A stretch of DNA of 64,000 bases from Whitmania pigra (GCA_021613335.1 JAJTWR010000205.1:1540001-1604000); one strand, 5' to 3'; shown: positions 48,291 to 62,434, counted from the stretch's first letter. Numbers and translations: made by a program. Notes: generated from the sequence alone by a model not told the origin.

Positions 48291-49277
48291 ATGATAGGAA
48301 ATTATGGATCTCTCGCAGCTGCAACTTTAATTTAAGTGAAAATGTGAATCAAAATTTCAGAAAAGTATGAAAAAAAAAACACAGGTGTTGGTTTGGAAAT
48401 TGAGTTTGAATCAGACATTGAAGTTAGGCTGAAGTTAAAATCCCTTGCTGCGTTGGCTTTTGCGCCAAGCAACAAAGTTGAAGTTTTTGGTGTACAATAA
48501 AACCTGCAAATAGAAATATCTGAATGTAGGATAAATTCTGTCAATAAGGAATTTTTTCAATGCACTTTTACACGTCTGTAATTAATGCAGGTCTTATTAT
48601 ACAGTGCACCTATCAAATTATCATACAGCGAAGTCATTTGATAAAATGTTTGAATAGTTCTGCTCAGCTATTTCCAAAAAAACTGGATGCTGTTTACACA
48701 TTGTACAAGCAATTTCTTTGTAAACCCCATTCTGGGGGAGGTATCATCTACATAAATATAAATACAACAAAGATTTTTATGGGTTTATTATTTTCTTCAG
48801 TTTAACATAGAGACACCTGATAACAGGAGAGACCCATTCTTAAGGATAATGTTCATGAGGAGAAGTTCAATGAAATGTTGACATACTTCAGTTTGACATA
48901 CATATTATTAATATACTATTCATACATATGTCATGGGCGCAACCGTCATGGAAACGTCAGTTATTATACAATTATTGTCTTGATTCGAAATTTTTTGTTC
49001 TTAATGGCAGATTGCTGTAATGAAATATTCAAACGCTAGTGTATCTCTAGATTGACGATTGTCAGATTTTATGTTGAATGGTAGATGTTAGCATCTCGTG
49101 TTCGGATGAATATGGATAACATTTTATTAATAGTTCATTTATATGGCGCCTTAAGTGTAGCGTCAACAGAAACTCGATTATTGCTTTCAGGACTCAGTCG
49201 AACTTAGTAGAATGTTGTTATTTATAACACTTTTAATTGAGCATGAGAAAAATGGGAAACGTAAAATATCCCTTTTA
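48291..49277. other. Intergenic region and 3' flank of copy C
   Basis: The first 600 bp show no gene. From about 48940 it matches the 3' flank of copy A, with a SINE-tail-like insert (tttatatggcgcc) at 49135-49160 that copy A lacks. Confidence 0.5.
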
Positions 49278-50551
49278 TCAGCTCTTGATGACTCTATTCC
49301 TCTTGCGTTCTGTCAGCAGAATCTCAGAAGATGAAACATTTTGTTGTAAAAAGTAACGAGTAGCACTTGTGATTCCATCATTATAAGGAAAATTAGGCCC
49401 AATAGCCTCAAAATTAAAATTCGTATCTTTGTTAAGGAAACCAGTATTTGGAAATCCTGGTTTCGAAAGATGAGCAGCCAGCACAACTTGGCTTAAATCT
49501 ATTGTGTTCACATCAAACCTGATGGCCATTGCAATAAGGTACTGGTCGTATGCCCTTCTCCCAACAACAACATTTGCTATTGCCGACCAATTAAAGGTAG
49601 AATTTTCTCTGCTGAAAAAAAAGTAATCGATGGCAAACCTTCCTCTTAGGACACCCCTTTTAGAAAGCTCTGGAAGTTTTGATTTGTCGAAATAATTTTC
49701 GTAAACCTCAAAATCCGTGATGAAAATATTTGAATTGAATTCATTTGTGTCATTATTGGAAAGTGAAGACAAGTTTCGAAATAATTGAATGTCAGTTCTT
49801 TGTCCGACCATGAGAACATTATTATTAAGCTTATCCTTGAGTATCGATTCTAAAAATTGTAGACTTTTTAACAGCTCATCGGTGAATAATAAGTCACCTG
49901 TTAAGTAAAAGATTTACTGAAAATAAATCATTCAATAGATAATTTATATAATTATAATTAAATATATTAAATACTTTAACTATATTGTAAATTCAACGAA
50001 CCCATCTGAATCTTACCATTGGCATATCCGTACAAAGAAGCATTGTACCTTTTAAAAACTTCCTCGTACATTGGCTTCAAGTGAGGAGTTCCATAAGAAT
50101 TGGCAGACTTAAGTTGCAAAACATCCCAACCTTTCTCTAACGCGGTTAAAACCAAAACATTTTCAGGATCCGTTCGACTGATGCTGCCGAGTCTGCTGAG
50201 ATTTGCAAATAGAACCGGTTTGATTGCCCCTCCAAACGAATTCCAATTTGAGATAATCAATCTGTGAGCTAGTAGGTGATGTTCTGAAGTCGCTTTGAAA
50301 GTTGTAAAAATGACCAAAATAGGATCTTGAGGAAAAATCTTGCGAGTAGTTTTCCAGTCACCAGTTGTTACATTGCGAAACAATAATTTATTTGCGTGGT
50401 CATCCGTATTCATCAAATCTTCATTTAAGGTGTCAGAATGGCACTCTTTCAAATTTCCGGATTTACAATTCGAATTTCCTCTTTGCCACAAAATCACACA
50501 TATTATTAAGCAAACATTTAAAGTTATAATCGCAAAAATAAATTTTTTCAT
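49278..50551 (-). CDS. Glycosyltransferase-like type II membrane protein, copy C
   Basis: Exons 50551-50017 and 49897-49278 give an intact protein of 384 residues. The donor here is the best of the three copies (AATG|GTAAGA). It has the N-terminal anchor FIFAIITLNVCLIICVILW, then VIFTTFKATSEH, SYGTPHLK, YGYANGDLLF, GQRTDIQLFRN, IDYFFFSREN and VVGRRAYDQYL. Compared with copies A and B it has a two-residue insert before FPQDP (KTTRK), a modified FRNLSSLSNND segment and a basic C-terminal insert (TERKRNR). It lies about 38 kb from copies A and B with about 800 bp of nearly identical 5' flank, so duplication was segmental and not by retroposition (the intron is kept). Confidence 0.78.
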
Positions 50552-51059
50552 ATTCCACTATATATCTTACTATGTCGCTTTGCGGATATTGCGAGCAACC
50601 AGTAAGTATGCGACTCAGAGAGATCTTATAATATTGAAAAACTCGCGTATTATTGATTTGTCTGGTTTATCAATCCTTCCTAGATTTTCAGCTGTCTTTG
50701 ATAATGTTTGAGTTAATTATTTGTTCAAACCCAAATTTGGATATGTAATTTGTTAGAGAAAGTTTATCACATTCGTAAATTTTTTGTCTGGTGATACATT
50801 CCAAAAAATATGTGTTAAAACCTCATATATTTCTTTTTTGCACTCGCTATATCTTTATTTTTAAGTTTGTATTCTGTAATGACCCTGTGTTCTAAGACAT
50901 TAATAAGGGTTTAAAAATATGTTATTATCCCATATAAAATGTCTTTGTAATGTTACCCTTCTTTTCTATTATATCAATAGAGCTTGATTTGATTGATGCC
51001 GCCAATTGTTCAAAGTATTCTTTTCACGAGATATTGTCCGTTTTAACACTTTAACAGTT
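50552..51059. other. Duplicated 5' flank of copy C
   Basis: Nearly identical to 3180-3700. It should contain the promoter of the glycosyltransferase-like family. Confidence 0.5.
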
Positions 51060-52200
51060 AAATATTTTTCCTATTATATTATACATCTGCCTTGTCAAAG
51101 TCTTCCAAATATTTTCTATTAAATTTAGGACCCCATAACACTCTGGCCATTCCATGACAATCAATTTTTTTTGGAAAAATACTTTCGTCTCCTTTGAGAT
51201 GTTTCCTGCTGAAAATCATTTTCATGGCGATGGAAAAAGAAAAGCTATTTTTGTGTAGCCTTATGCTGAAAATGTTCTCCTTAACTTAAACTTTTATTAT
51301 TAAACGGAACGTTTGATTTTGCTCCATCTCTAAATCCCATCAATAATATAGATGTTAAACTTTGTTTATTCTAGACTACTGAACTACTAACCTCCATTAA
51401 GTTCCCATACTCAGCCACATGGTTTGCCCATTCTAGGCCCCGCTAATCTCTCTTTCTCAATGTATGGTTTTGACGGCATTGATACTTTAATATATTGCTG
51501 TTTTTAATAAATCCTAGCACCTTTGTTCACTCAAGAGTTGCTCCACGACAGTTTTAGAGAGTTTATGCTCATTGGTTATCGGAAAATCATTGGAAATTGA
51601 ATTTATTGTTATTATAACAGTTACTCACTATTTAAATCCCTTCTTAAGAAATTCATTCTCTCCAGTTGTTGAGTTTTACATTTCCTCACCACTTTATCAT
51701 TCATTTTATTATCCTTGATTTTTTTTGTCACAGCACTGCCCCGGTTAATCGATATCTTTCGTTGTCACGTGTTCGTCGATTTTGTCGTGTTTTCATTTTT
51801 CAATGTTTTCATCAATTTTCTCATGTCGCTAGCAATAGAATTTTTGCAATCTCAGTTTATCACTTATGTAAAGACCCTTTCAAACGTGTCGCTGTAATAT
51901 TGTCATTTTGCAACATTTTATTCCCTAGTCTGGAATTAAATTTCCTGAATTTGTAATTTCTTAATGTGATTTGACTTTTTTCGTTTAGAGTTTTGAATAA
52001 ACGAATTCAGTTCATTAGGAAAAAATAATGCTTCTAAAATTCTGACTTAAAATAATAGACATTCACGGGTAAGATGAATCGTTTTTAAACGATTTTGTAA
52101 AGGCAGAAATAATCTAAAAGTGTCAACTCCAGATGATGCGCTGAGCCATCTGACACAATGAAAAGATACAATGGCTCTAGTATTACGCATTTTGAAAATC
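51060..52200 (-). mobile_element. Tc1-type transposase relic (copy 3)
   Basis: Matches the relics at 3561-4010 (first part) and 12529-13300 (second part), bridging them. It is heavily decayed. Confidence 0.6.
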
Positions 52201-52259
52201 TAGCTTGATTTGTGAGATGATTTGTGTTGTAGGGGCGCAATAATTAAGTTTATTATCGC

Positions 52260-52450
52260 AGAATAAATTTTAGGTGATTATTATTTTAAAATTAGTAATA
52301 TAATTATCATAACATTTATGATCTTCTGTCGCACCAAATATTCACCTCCATCGATTATTGATATTAATAAAGACATACTCAGACACCAAAATACCTAGTT
52401 ATGCACCTTAACATTACGTCTCACCCACGATACATCATTTGGCGACGAGG
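52260..52450 (+). other. Possible LTR end and primer-binding region
   Basis: An LTR-like 3' part with taataaag ends near 52440 and is followed by tttggcgacgaggatgg, the kind of string found just before gag in gypsy elements. No matching 3' LTR was identified, so this is tentative. Confidence 0.35.
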
Positions 52451-55152
52451 ATGGCGACTGACCTGGTTAAAGTTTTAGGAGCATACGAGGCATACCGTCG
52501 TCATAGAGACGAGGAAGATCGTCGACGAGACGAGAATACCATCGTCAGAGAAACGAACAGTTGCTGAAATTGCTTGAGATTCTAAAAGGAATACCAGAGG
52601 CCAGTGATAATCCAGAATCAGTCACAGAAGATCATAATAGTCGAGCGAGGCGCGTACTTAACCACTGGACCACGTGGTTATGCAACGGACTATAACCAAA
52701 TAAATAAATATAAGCTCATTGGAAATTTCCCTGATTGAATAATTTGCTTGTCTGAAGGCCTCAATCTGTCCCTTCTTCTTGTCAGACAACTTTTTCCCTC
52801 TAGCCATTTATAAAATTAGTAATTAGTAATTAGTAATTAGTAATTAGTAATTTTCTAAACTTCACATCAATTTTTAACTCTTTTTGGGTTTATATATCGA
52901 TAATATTTGCATAAAGTGTATTTTGGTTGCATAACTATAACAAATTTCAAGTTTTATTGGAAATACGTAAGGATGTCCTTAACGAACAGAATTGGAGGAA
53001 GTCGAATCATGAAACACAAGTTGTTCGTTATAAGATGCCGAAACTTACCAAAGGTCACTCAATCATTATACCAGTTACTGCGATAGGAAAAGGGACTACC
53101 CTCGGAGTGAGAGGGCATATAGAAAATTAAAAAAAATTTAGTCTGGACACCGGAGCGTCTCGATCTATTATCGGAACGCAACTGGTCGAAAGTAGACGTG
53201 TTATGAAAAACGGCGCATACGCATTGAGAACAGCAACCGGTGAATTGGTGCCGGTTGAAGGAGTTTCAAGTTTACGCTTCCGAATAGGGGACAGTCATAC
53301 GTTCAAAAATTGCTCGTAGAAAATATCACGGATGGATGCATATTAGGGCTAGACTTTATGCGGAATAACGGAATTCTTTTGAACGTGAAAGGTGGCACAC
53401 TTAAGCAAGATCATGTGGAAATCCCCTTGTGCTACAATAATGAAGAAAACATGGAATCAAGTGTCCAGGTCCTTCATAATTCTATTATTCCTTCCCGATC
53501 AGAGATTGTGATATGGGGTAAACTGAAAGGATGCAATCAAGAAGCCTGCATTGTGACGATAGAACCAAGCAGCGAAGTAATCCACAAGGAGTTACTGATC
53601 GGACGCAAAATGGCAAAAGTCAAATCCGATCGGAAGATATCTGTAAGGGTGATGAACTTATCCAGTCACGAGCATCACCTCAAAGCTGTCACTACTATCG
53701 CAAATGTGATAACATTGAACACGTTCAATTAGCGGAAGGCTGGGACCTGTCCAGAGATAAAAAAAAATACTTCTATCGGACCCTCGGTGAGAGTTATTTT
53801 GCAAGACTTAAAAAAACGCTTCAAGGGCAAGAGTACCAAAAAGCCAAAAACTTAGCCACTGAATATGGAATATCATTTGGTAGAACATCGGCTTAATACA
53901 AGCAATAACAGACCCATTCGACAAGCCCCTAGGCGGCTTCCGTTGGCAACCAGGAATGACGCTGCAAGAATGATAGAAGAAATGAAGGAGCAGGAAGTCA
54001 TCGAACCATCAAACAGCCCTTGGAGTTCATCGGTGGTTCTCGTAAAGAAGGATGGATCACTACGATTTTGTGTCGACTACAGAATGCTGAGCGAGATCAC
54101 ACAAAAAGATAGTTACCCTTTACCCAGAATTGACGACACTTTGGATACCCTCTCAGGATCTAGAATGTTTTCAACCCTGGATCTTAAAAGCGGTTATTGG
54201 CAAGTAGAAATACATCCTGACGACAACGAGAAAACAGCTTTCTCAACCAGAGAGGGGTTATGGCAATTTACTGTCATGCCATTTGGATTATGAAATGCGC
54301 CCGCCACGTTTGAAAGATTAATGGAACAAATCCTAAAAGGACTTAACTGGAAGACGTGCTTAGTTTATTTAGATGATATAATCGTTGTTGCAAAAACATT
54401 TGATGAGCACCTGGTTAATCTCAGAGAAGTATTCAATAGAATTAGGGAAGCAGGCATGACGCTCAGCCCTAAGAAATGTTCTCTGTTCAAAGAAAATGTA
54501 AAATATCTGGGCCAGGCAGTCTCTCCTAATGGTGTCAGCACCGGCCCGGAAAAAGTTGAGGAAAAAACTGGCCTGTTCCGATAAATAAACAGGAACTACG
54601 AAGCTTTTTAGGACTCAGTACTTACTACTGACGGTTTGTTGCAAACTTTTAAAGCATTGCCAGAAATCTAAATGAGCTCATTTAGGGCAACTCATTTATT
54701 TGGAACAATTGCTGCCAAGAAGCATTTGATGCTCAAAAAGAGACAATGATAACAGCACCGGTTCTGGCATACCCAATTCCAGGGGCTTTGTTTATTCTTG
54801 ACACTGGCGCCAGCAACAGTGGAATTAGAGCAGTCTTTTCTCAGCAATTCAGCGATGGAGAAATAGTAACAGCTTTTTATAGCCGCTTGCTATCCAAAAC
54901 GGAATTATTGTGTGGCCAGAAGAGAACTTCTGGCAGCTATCTGGAATCTATGAAACATTTTCAAAAATACCTTTCGGCCAACCATTTTTATTAAGGATTG
55001 ACCATGCCTTACTAAGATTGCTCTTAGGCTTCAAAAATCCAGAAGGGCAGATGGCGAGATGGATAGAAAGAATGCAAAACTATCAGTTCCGCTTCGAACT
55101 CGAAAAGGCCAGGTGCATAGCAAAGCAGATGCACTCTCTCGAACGCCCATGA
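52450..55152 (+). mobile_element. Decayed gypsy-type LTR retrotransposon pol
   Basis: In order: a gag remnant (52450-52640, Arg/Asp-rich), an aspartic protease with DTGAS at about 53140 and ILGLDF at about 53345, reverse transcriptase (53865-54580: FCVDYRML, STLDLKSGYWQV, VYLDDIIV) and an RNase H-like part (54746-55150). A stop codon sits in the conserved MPFGL.NAPATF block at 54291. Further stops and frame changes follow, and no integrase was found. A retroelement 3' tail with the same motif as 949-1003 is nested at 52675-52708. The element is dead. Confidence 0.88.
52816..52852. repeat. 9-10 bp tandem repeat
   Basis: Five copies of taattagtaa in the gypsy gag region. Confidence 0.85.
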
Positions 55153-56280
55153 TTGTTTCGCTTGGCGGATTGCCAGGAGATAGAGGTTAGCTGGTGGACC
55201 TCTACAATCTCAGTTCTCCTAAATCTAGTTTGACTAATACATATTAACATGCCTCCAGCGAGTTAATTTATTTTAATTATAATCAGTGACGTATATAAGG
55301 GGAAGGGTGACCGCAGTGCTCGGATGTAATAAATTGGTTACATCAAGTGGGTTAAGAGCCACCAAACCACCAAATTAACAATGTCAGGAGGTGGTGCCAA
55401 ATTAGCAGCTGTGCACCTTAGGTAAACCCCTGATTACAATCCATTCAGAAAGAGTTTTTCATTCCACATCAACCTCGCATTAGCATTAGTTGTTCCATAA
55501 TCCTGCCTCAAAAATAGACATTCAAATCACATAAGTTTTGCAGAGAAATGTATTAAAACACGTTGCACTATGAACGTCAAAAAAGCACCATAATTTAACA
55601 AAAAACCAAAAAAGTGACGAGGTTAAAGATTATAACATCGCAAGCAATATGCATGTGGTTATGCAGTTTGATGAGTCATGTTAATAAATAATTAAAAAAC
55701 ATTAATTATATAATTCAGATCAAAATCATTACAAATTCATGTCTCTAACAAATAACAAGTAAGTTTTGAAATTAAAATCCAGATAATGTGGTCAAAATAT
55801 GCTTCTTGTGTTTATTCAGGATTATATCTCTGAATCACAGCTCAGGAATGGAGTGGTCCATCTTTTTCTTAACAAGCCCCCAGCCAATGCTGAAAGAGCA
55901 AATGAATTAAAAATACTAATGAATCTCCTGTCAAACCCTTTTTATTATGACCCATCCATATCTAATGAAAGCCACGCAGTCATATATCAAGCAAAAAATT
56001 CATTTTCACTCATTCGTGCGTAATTCAACACTCAATTTAATAACTGACAAAACCAGCCTAAGCCAAACTTTAATTAAAAACCCCAATAAACATTAAAATC
56101 ATAATAAAAATATCACAATACCTACATTATCAAACCAAATATGATTATATTTATTAATTAAATAAACAAGTTTAAAAACTCCAACCATGAAACTCAATCC
56201 AAAAAAGATTCAATCAAGTAAATCACAACTTGGCAACCATATGACTAGCACCAAAATAATTAACTATTAAACAATTCTAA
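55153..56280. other. Intergenic region
   Basis: No supported gene. The string cagtgacgtatataagggga at about 55284 resembles a hAT terminus but lacks a partner. A 74-codon plus-strand ORF (55799-56023) has no recognisable domain. Confidence 0.4.
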
Positions 56281-57860
56281 TCAACTTGGCAACCTTTTCA
56301 TGATGTGTTCAAAGATGAATGTAGGAATGATGGTAACTGTGACAGTTCTTCCAGTACTGTCAACTATCTCCTTTACTTCCTTCTCCTGTGTGGATAACAA
56401 CCGACCGATTGATTCAATAATGACGTTAATAACAATGATGTCAAAGAGACATTGCAAACTACATTTAAGTGATGCAGGTCAAAATGGCAGCGCTAAGGGT
56501 CAAATAATTAAAACTAAGGAAATCAGACAACATCCTAAAAGGAATGTTTAAAAGAAACAGAAAATGGCAGGATATAAAACCATAGATATTTAATCTAGCA
56601 ATTTCAAGCACTCTTATTAAAACAGGGATCATCAATTGAACAACCACGGATTCCCAACCTTAAGCCCCACGACGTTTCTTCCGTCTATCTCAACCATGTG
56701 GTGGTTGATGAGAATTCCATTTCGGGCAGCAGACGAATCTTTCACGATGGAGGTGATCTTATTATCCTTAAACATGAAGCCCAGTGTTCCTAGGCTGTCC
56801 TTTTGTAGTGTAACGGTTCTCTCGAAAGGCCTGCCACGAATAGCATACTAATAATTTAATTATCCATATTCAATTAGATGATACTCTTCTCTTACTCATC
56901 TATAAGGATGAGTAAACTGTTCAGAAAAGCCAGTCATCACCAACCTATCCCTAACAGCCATCGTTATCCTTCCCGGATCAGCTTTCTTGATGAACTTTGA
57001 AACTTTGTCATTATCCCATCCAGCCACAGTTTGTTCGTTTATCTGCAGTATCTGATCCCCAAACCTCAGTCCAGCTAGTGAGGCTGCTGAATTCCTTTCG
57101 ACGAATGAAACGAAGACACCCTGTGGCAATGTTGACATCGTTTGAATAAACTAAAAAATGTACAAGCACCAGCTTGATATTCATTAGTTTTGTTAGTGAT
57201 AGAAACTCATGTACCTCCTCAACCATTTTTAACAGATATTGAGTTATTAACTCATATTTTATCCATTAATTACCTTATTCACTGATTGCAGCTTCAGTCC
57301 AATTTTTCCATTCTGATCTTTGCACAGAACCACTTGTCTAATACCCTGCTTAACCTCAGCTCTCATGAGGCCTGGATCGTTTCCAGTCACTGGTGCTACT
57401 TGCATCTGATTTGATTGAGTAGTTCTGATGGCCACCTTCAGAACCATGAAAGAAAAGGTTGAGAAAATGTTATAATTTGTAAAATAAATACAATGAATAA
57501 TTTATAGTTACTTAATAAACCCAAAATAAATAATTGAACCAAATACATCTTCAGACCTGGCTAGGGGTAGGTAGGGCCACTTGATTGTATTTCAGTAATT
57601 CTGGAGTCAAACTCAATCCCATATATTCCATTATATTTGGATAAAGAGCAGCTTGATTATCACTAGGTGAGGGTAATCCTTGGGGCATAATGGCTGATGC
57701 TGATTGTCCATTGTTGAAATTTTGAAAATGTTGTTGATTCTGCCATTGTCAAAATCCGGTAATTAATGTTAAAATGTTAACATATCTCTTTTAGAGAAAA
57801 TAATAAAACCTGAATTATTTGATCAACTTTCATATCCTCGAGACTCGGATACAGACTCAT
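56281..57860 (-). CDS. Syntenin (SDCBP)
   Basis: Syntenin is a tandem-PDZ adaptor binding syndecans, ALIX and PIP2, and acts in trafficking and exosome formation. Exons 57860-57810, 57739-57557, 57435-57274, 57120-56945, 56830-56659 and 56385-56281 give 282 residues (human 298). The start MSLYPSLED is conserved to human, and a YP-type motif for ALIX is retained in [17 protein letters not shown]1 covers about 97-175 ([36 protein letters not shown]). PDZ2 covers about 190-265 ([31 protein letters not shown]). The C-terminus stops at IMKRLPS, so the last 15 or so residues of vertebrate syntenin are absent. Confidence 0.95.
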
Positions 57861-59909
57861 GTTTTTTGTCGATAAACACTTCTATAAAATGTAAAAAATC
57901 AACTACAGCCCTTAAGTATAGAAAGATCCAAGTTATTATCGATTCGCTGAAGAAAAATTACACAGTGTCCAAATTGTTCCTCTACCCTACAATAAAGACA
58001 TCTGCGCAACACAAGTTTATGACTAATTCATTTTCTCTTTCAACAAATTTACGTTGGTAATTTATTTTAATTTATAAAATGTAATTGTCAATAAAAACTA
58101 ATTGGAAGTTACATTACTATTAATTACATTGAAATTTTGTACAAAAAATTCTTTTTCAAGAATAATTTATAATTAATCCAAATTCACAATTTTCTGAATC
58201 AAAATCACATGAAGGCATTATTCACGAATTCAACTCTTTCTATGAGTTTCGTGCGTCACGGGAATTTACAGATCAATTCCAGCCGCGGAGCATTTGCAAT
58301 AATATCAAACTTCCTCAATTTAAACTTGTTGTGAAGCACATATGTGGGCAGTTTTGAGCATTTTAGTTTTCATGGAAGATAAAACTCTCTACTATTTGTC
58401 TAAAAATTTCCAGAAATTAAAACGTTGAGATAATCACGCTTTAGATGTCCTGATCAACACGTCGCTGTTACCGAATGACAACATAGTCTTACAAGAACAA
58501 TTACTAAATAATTGTTATCGTTTACGTTTTAATGTTGACAATAACCATTTACCAAACGTCCTTTAATTGGGTATTTGTCGGGCTTACAGCGAAGTCAAAA
58601 AGCATAAAATCCAATGAGAAGTCATGCCGTTGCATATTCATTTGCAAACAAATTGCCATCCAATCAGCACGCACTGCCATCGACCTGCCGCATTTTTGTA
58701 ATAACGACGAGGGAAGCGCGCTAGAGGCACAGACCTTTTAATCGTATAAACTCATGGGCTCAATAACTCAAAAAGGTGTTTTATTTCTTCAAAAAAAGTT
58801 AAAAATACTTGTCCCAGAGGAAAACTATCGTGCTTATGAATGTTCAAAATTAATGAACGAATTGCTTCCTCCCGTTTCATAATCGTGATCAGTTGAGGGA
58901 TTTGTTGATATTATTTTTACGTGTTCCCCAGAGTTTCCAATATTTTCTTCTGTTCTACCAAATCTCTTTTGTGAGTTCTAGTAGAGGTGAAAAATCTTCG
59001 ATCTATAATTTTCTGTTATTAGGTTTATTAGGAGGTGGTACTTCTTTTGGTCCCACTTCTGTTGCGATAAGAGCACTTTTATTATAAGAGTATAAGTAAT
59101 ATGATTGAAGTAACTTCTTCTCCTTAGAAATCTGGTGTGTGTCTCATCCCCTTTTTATTTTCCAAATTTCAAACACTCTAGACACATTGTGTAACTGAGT
59201 CAACTTTAGCAAAGAAAATTTAACTAAAATAAAGATTGCAAACTTGTGATTGAACTAATCGTTGAAAAACTGTTAGTCAAGCTTTTCTTTAAGTTTGTTG
59301 ACACCGGTCTCTATGGAACTATTCCTATTTCCAGAGTAGGTTCCTTCTTTTGTTGAGCTGGTATGGATAAGTTAATTTAATAGATAAAGCGTGTAGATTG
59401 TGTAATTCTTGAACCTGGCCCAAATTTATACAACGCACTGTACGCAGATATTTATCTGGACTGTTCAATAAACCTGAATTCTGAACTGTTGAAGCAATAC
59501 TTTCTCCAGTGATTTTTCTTTAACGTCCCAAGGGAAGTGTGGGCAATTATTTACCAGGATGATTGGCTGTTAGTTTTTTTTTAAGTGAATATTCAATTGC
59601 ATGACTTTTGATTGGATTTTATGCTTTTTCGACTTTGTTCCTTACACGTGCTTGTACAGAAATCCAGTCACTCCTTTTAAGTGCTTGAAAATGAATGAAA
59701 ATTTGAAATAAAGTTATAACAACAAATTATTTTTAGCTTTAAATAATGTTATTATATTTTTTTTAATAAAGAATGTGCTTCTTAACAAATTATTTTTTGT
59801 AGAATCACGGCTTTTACTTTTAAGCAAAATTGATAGAAAGAAGTAATGAACTTGCAGACAATTGTTTGGTATTAAGATCGTCACATATATATGTCATTCA
59901 TTTTTGAAC
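57861..59909. other. Intergenic region between syntenin and PDK
   Basis: AT-rich DNA without a supported gene. The segment 59385-59455 is related to 36225-36300 (wording around tgtaattcttgaac.tgg.ccaa.tttat), so it is a dispersed repeat. Confidence 0.4.
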
Positions 59910-62434
59910 ATGCGTCTGTCAAATTGGTTGTTTCGGAATGCAAGCAAAGCTATTGATTATTATGGACGTTACCATCCTAGTGTCCTTTCCATTCAACAGT
60001 TCGTTGACTTTGGTTAGAGCTAAAGAACTTTAAGAAGCGAAATACACTTGTGACAATATTAACACTTTCAATTGCAACTTAAGGAAGGAAAAACAATTCA
60101 GCCAAGAATTCTTTTTTGTTTCTGCGGAAAGAAATACCTGTTAGATTGGCTAACATTATGAAGGAGATACAGCTTTTGCCAGAGCCTCTATTGGAAACAG
60201 TGGCTGTCAAAACAGTCCGAGGATGGTTTGGAATTGCTAACAATATGTTTAGACAAATTTTAAAGAGCCATTATTTTGTTTAAAGGTATGAACAAAGTTT
60301 TGAAGACATTTTGGTATTTGAAGAAGCAGATGCAAACAGTGATAAAACACTTTCAAAGTAAATTTTGTTTTTGCCTATCAGATAGATCTGCATTTTGTTT
60401 TAATTGGTCGTTGTGAACTATTTTTGTTTCTGCAATTAACTGCCCATAAAAATGTTGATCTAGGTTCCTGGAGACTTTGGACACCATCAGGAACAGGCAC
60501 TTGTCGGTAGTTGAGACCATGGCTGAAGGAGTTGTGAAGCTGAAAGATTTGATCGCGGACAAGGAGTTGAAAAGACTGGACGAGAGGATCCACTACTTCC
60601 TCGACAGATTTTATCTTAGCCGCATCAGCATCAGGCTCATAATTCACCAGCACTGTACATTTCTGATGATGTCATAAAGCTTCTTATTGAAACTTTTAGC
60701 AATACCTTAACTTTGACAAGGAATGTTTGACTTTGTTCTAGCAATGTTGAATGATGGATTTTAGAGATGATTGATAGCATTGAATATATCCTTATAATTA
60801 TTGGTCACAATAATAATAATATTAATAGTAACAATAACAATAAAAAAATTAATAAAGTTAAAATTACTTGTAGTGCTTCTGTTTGGCAACAAGTCTTCTG
60901 AAGCAAACTCGAGCTTCATTGGTTGTTTTGATCCTAACTGTGATGTACTTGCAGTTGCCAAAGGTTTGTAAATGTTTGTAAATGAGGTTTTACAAAACTT
61001 AAATCATTTCTTTGATAATTCTCCAGGATGGTCTTTAATTGATGTTTTGTTGTTTTAATATGCTTAGGTTTATTATTATTATTTTATTATGCCCAATAAA
61101 ATTTCAATTGTATTATAACTTTCTGCACGATTTCATTTCTGGGAAAGTCTTGATGTTATGCTTCTTTTCATTTATTTATGTTTGTCTCTCGAAATGATTC
61201 TTTTATTATTTATTATTATAATGTATTCTTTAAGTTATTATTAGTTACCATGCCCTATATACTGTAAAAGTCCACTGAATGCAAATTCTCACAAAAATTT
61301 GTGCCTGCAGATGCCTATGAAAATGCAAGATTCCTGTGTGAACAGTATTATTCTGCAGCTCCCTCTTGCAATTTTTCAAGTGTCAAACGTTAGTATTTTA
61401 ATAGACTTTTAATAGACTAATTGCAACCTGTTCAGTTGATTCTTCATCAGAAACTTACTGGCTTCTGAAAAAGTGACCTTGATTCCTGACTGAAGTCAAT
61501 GAATGTTTTATTTTGATTCACATTGGTAATTTTTTCCAGTTGAAGCTTCTGGGGCACTAATACCTTGTTTTGTAATTCAATTGAAGCTTTTGATAAGGAT
61601 GAAAATGGTGATCGAGTCACTATGACGTATGTGCCCGTTCATCTCTACTACATACTGTTTGAGCTCTTCAAGGTGGTGTTTAAATTTGTTTTCTTAAAGT
61701 GTATGCGCAATTTATTAACATCCACTTCACTGGATGATTAGGATGGTATTTTTAAAGTGTCATAATGATATTGGGAGGAATTTCTTTTTAGAACTCTTTG
61801 AGGGCTGTGGTTGAATTTTATGAAGACAAACAGCAAAATCTCCCTCCTTTGGATCTCCTTGTTTGCAAAGGACGAGAAGATGTCTCGATTAGGGTCAGTT
61901 TGTTGTTTCTTTTGCATATCGATATTACAATGATGCTTCCATTTCAGCTTGCTGACCAAGGAGGTGGTGTTCCGAGGATGGACATGGAAAAGATCTTCAA
62001 CTATTTGTACTCCACGGCCATTCCTCCAACTGACAACACATCTGGTGAAAATGCACCTCTGGTTGAGTATTGCACTAATTTGTCTAATTAAGTAGTGGTT
62101 GGATGACTTTCAAGCAAAGTTAAATATCTTTGGAAGGCTGGTTATGGTTACGGTTTGCCTTTGGCCCGTCTCTATGCCAAGTATTTCAATGGGGATCTTG
62201 TCTTGAATACTGTTGATGGCTTTGGTACTGATGCACTGATTTACTTAAAGGTAAACAAATTGATGAATTTCAATACCTCTTGAAATATTAATTTGGTGAA
62301 ATTATTCTGGCTAACAGGTCCTGCCAAAAGAGGCAAGTGAAATATTGCCCATATATAACAAGACGTCGTCGCTCAAATACTCCGATCATGTTAGAGTTAA
62401 AGATTGGAGCGAACCGCACCACAAAGATGATTGA
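59910..62434 (+). CDS. Pyruvate dehydrogenase kinase
   Basis: PDK phosphorylates the E1-alpha subunit of mitochondrial pyruvate dehydrogenase and so switches it off. Exons 59910-60012, 60084-60225, 60286-60357, 60464-60654, 60874-60963, 61311-61388, 61587-61672, 61792-61893, 61948-62061, 62137-62250 and 62318-62434 give 402 residues (human PDK3 406). N-terminal helical domain: [44 protein letters not shown]. The GHKL ATP site has the N-box [11 protein letters not shown] (Asn255), G1 DQGGGVP (Asp291) and G2 [13 protein letters not shown] (from about 328). Junctions 60225/60286 and 61388/61587 were chosen by homology. The ATG at 59910 begins MRLSNWLF, matching the PDK3-type start. A polyadenylation hexamer lies at about 62567. 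Confidence 0.95.

Noticed and set aside
55284..55450. hAT-like terminus cagtgacgtatataagggg
   Set aside because: No inverted partner or target duplication was found.
55799..56023. 74-codon plus-strand ORF
   Set aside because: No recognisable domain and no splice-supported neighbours.
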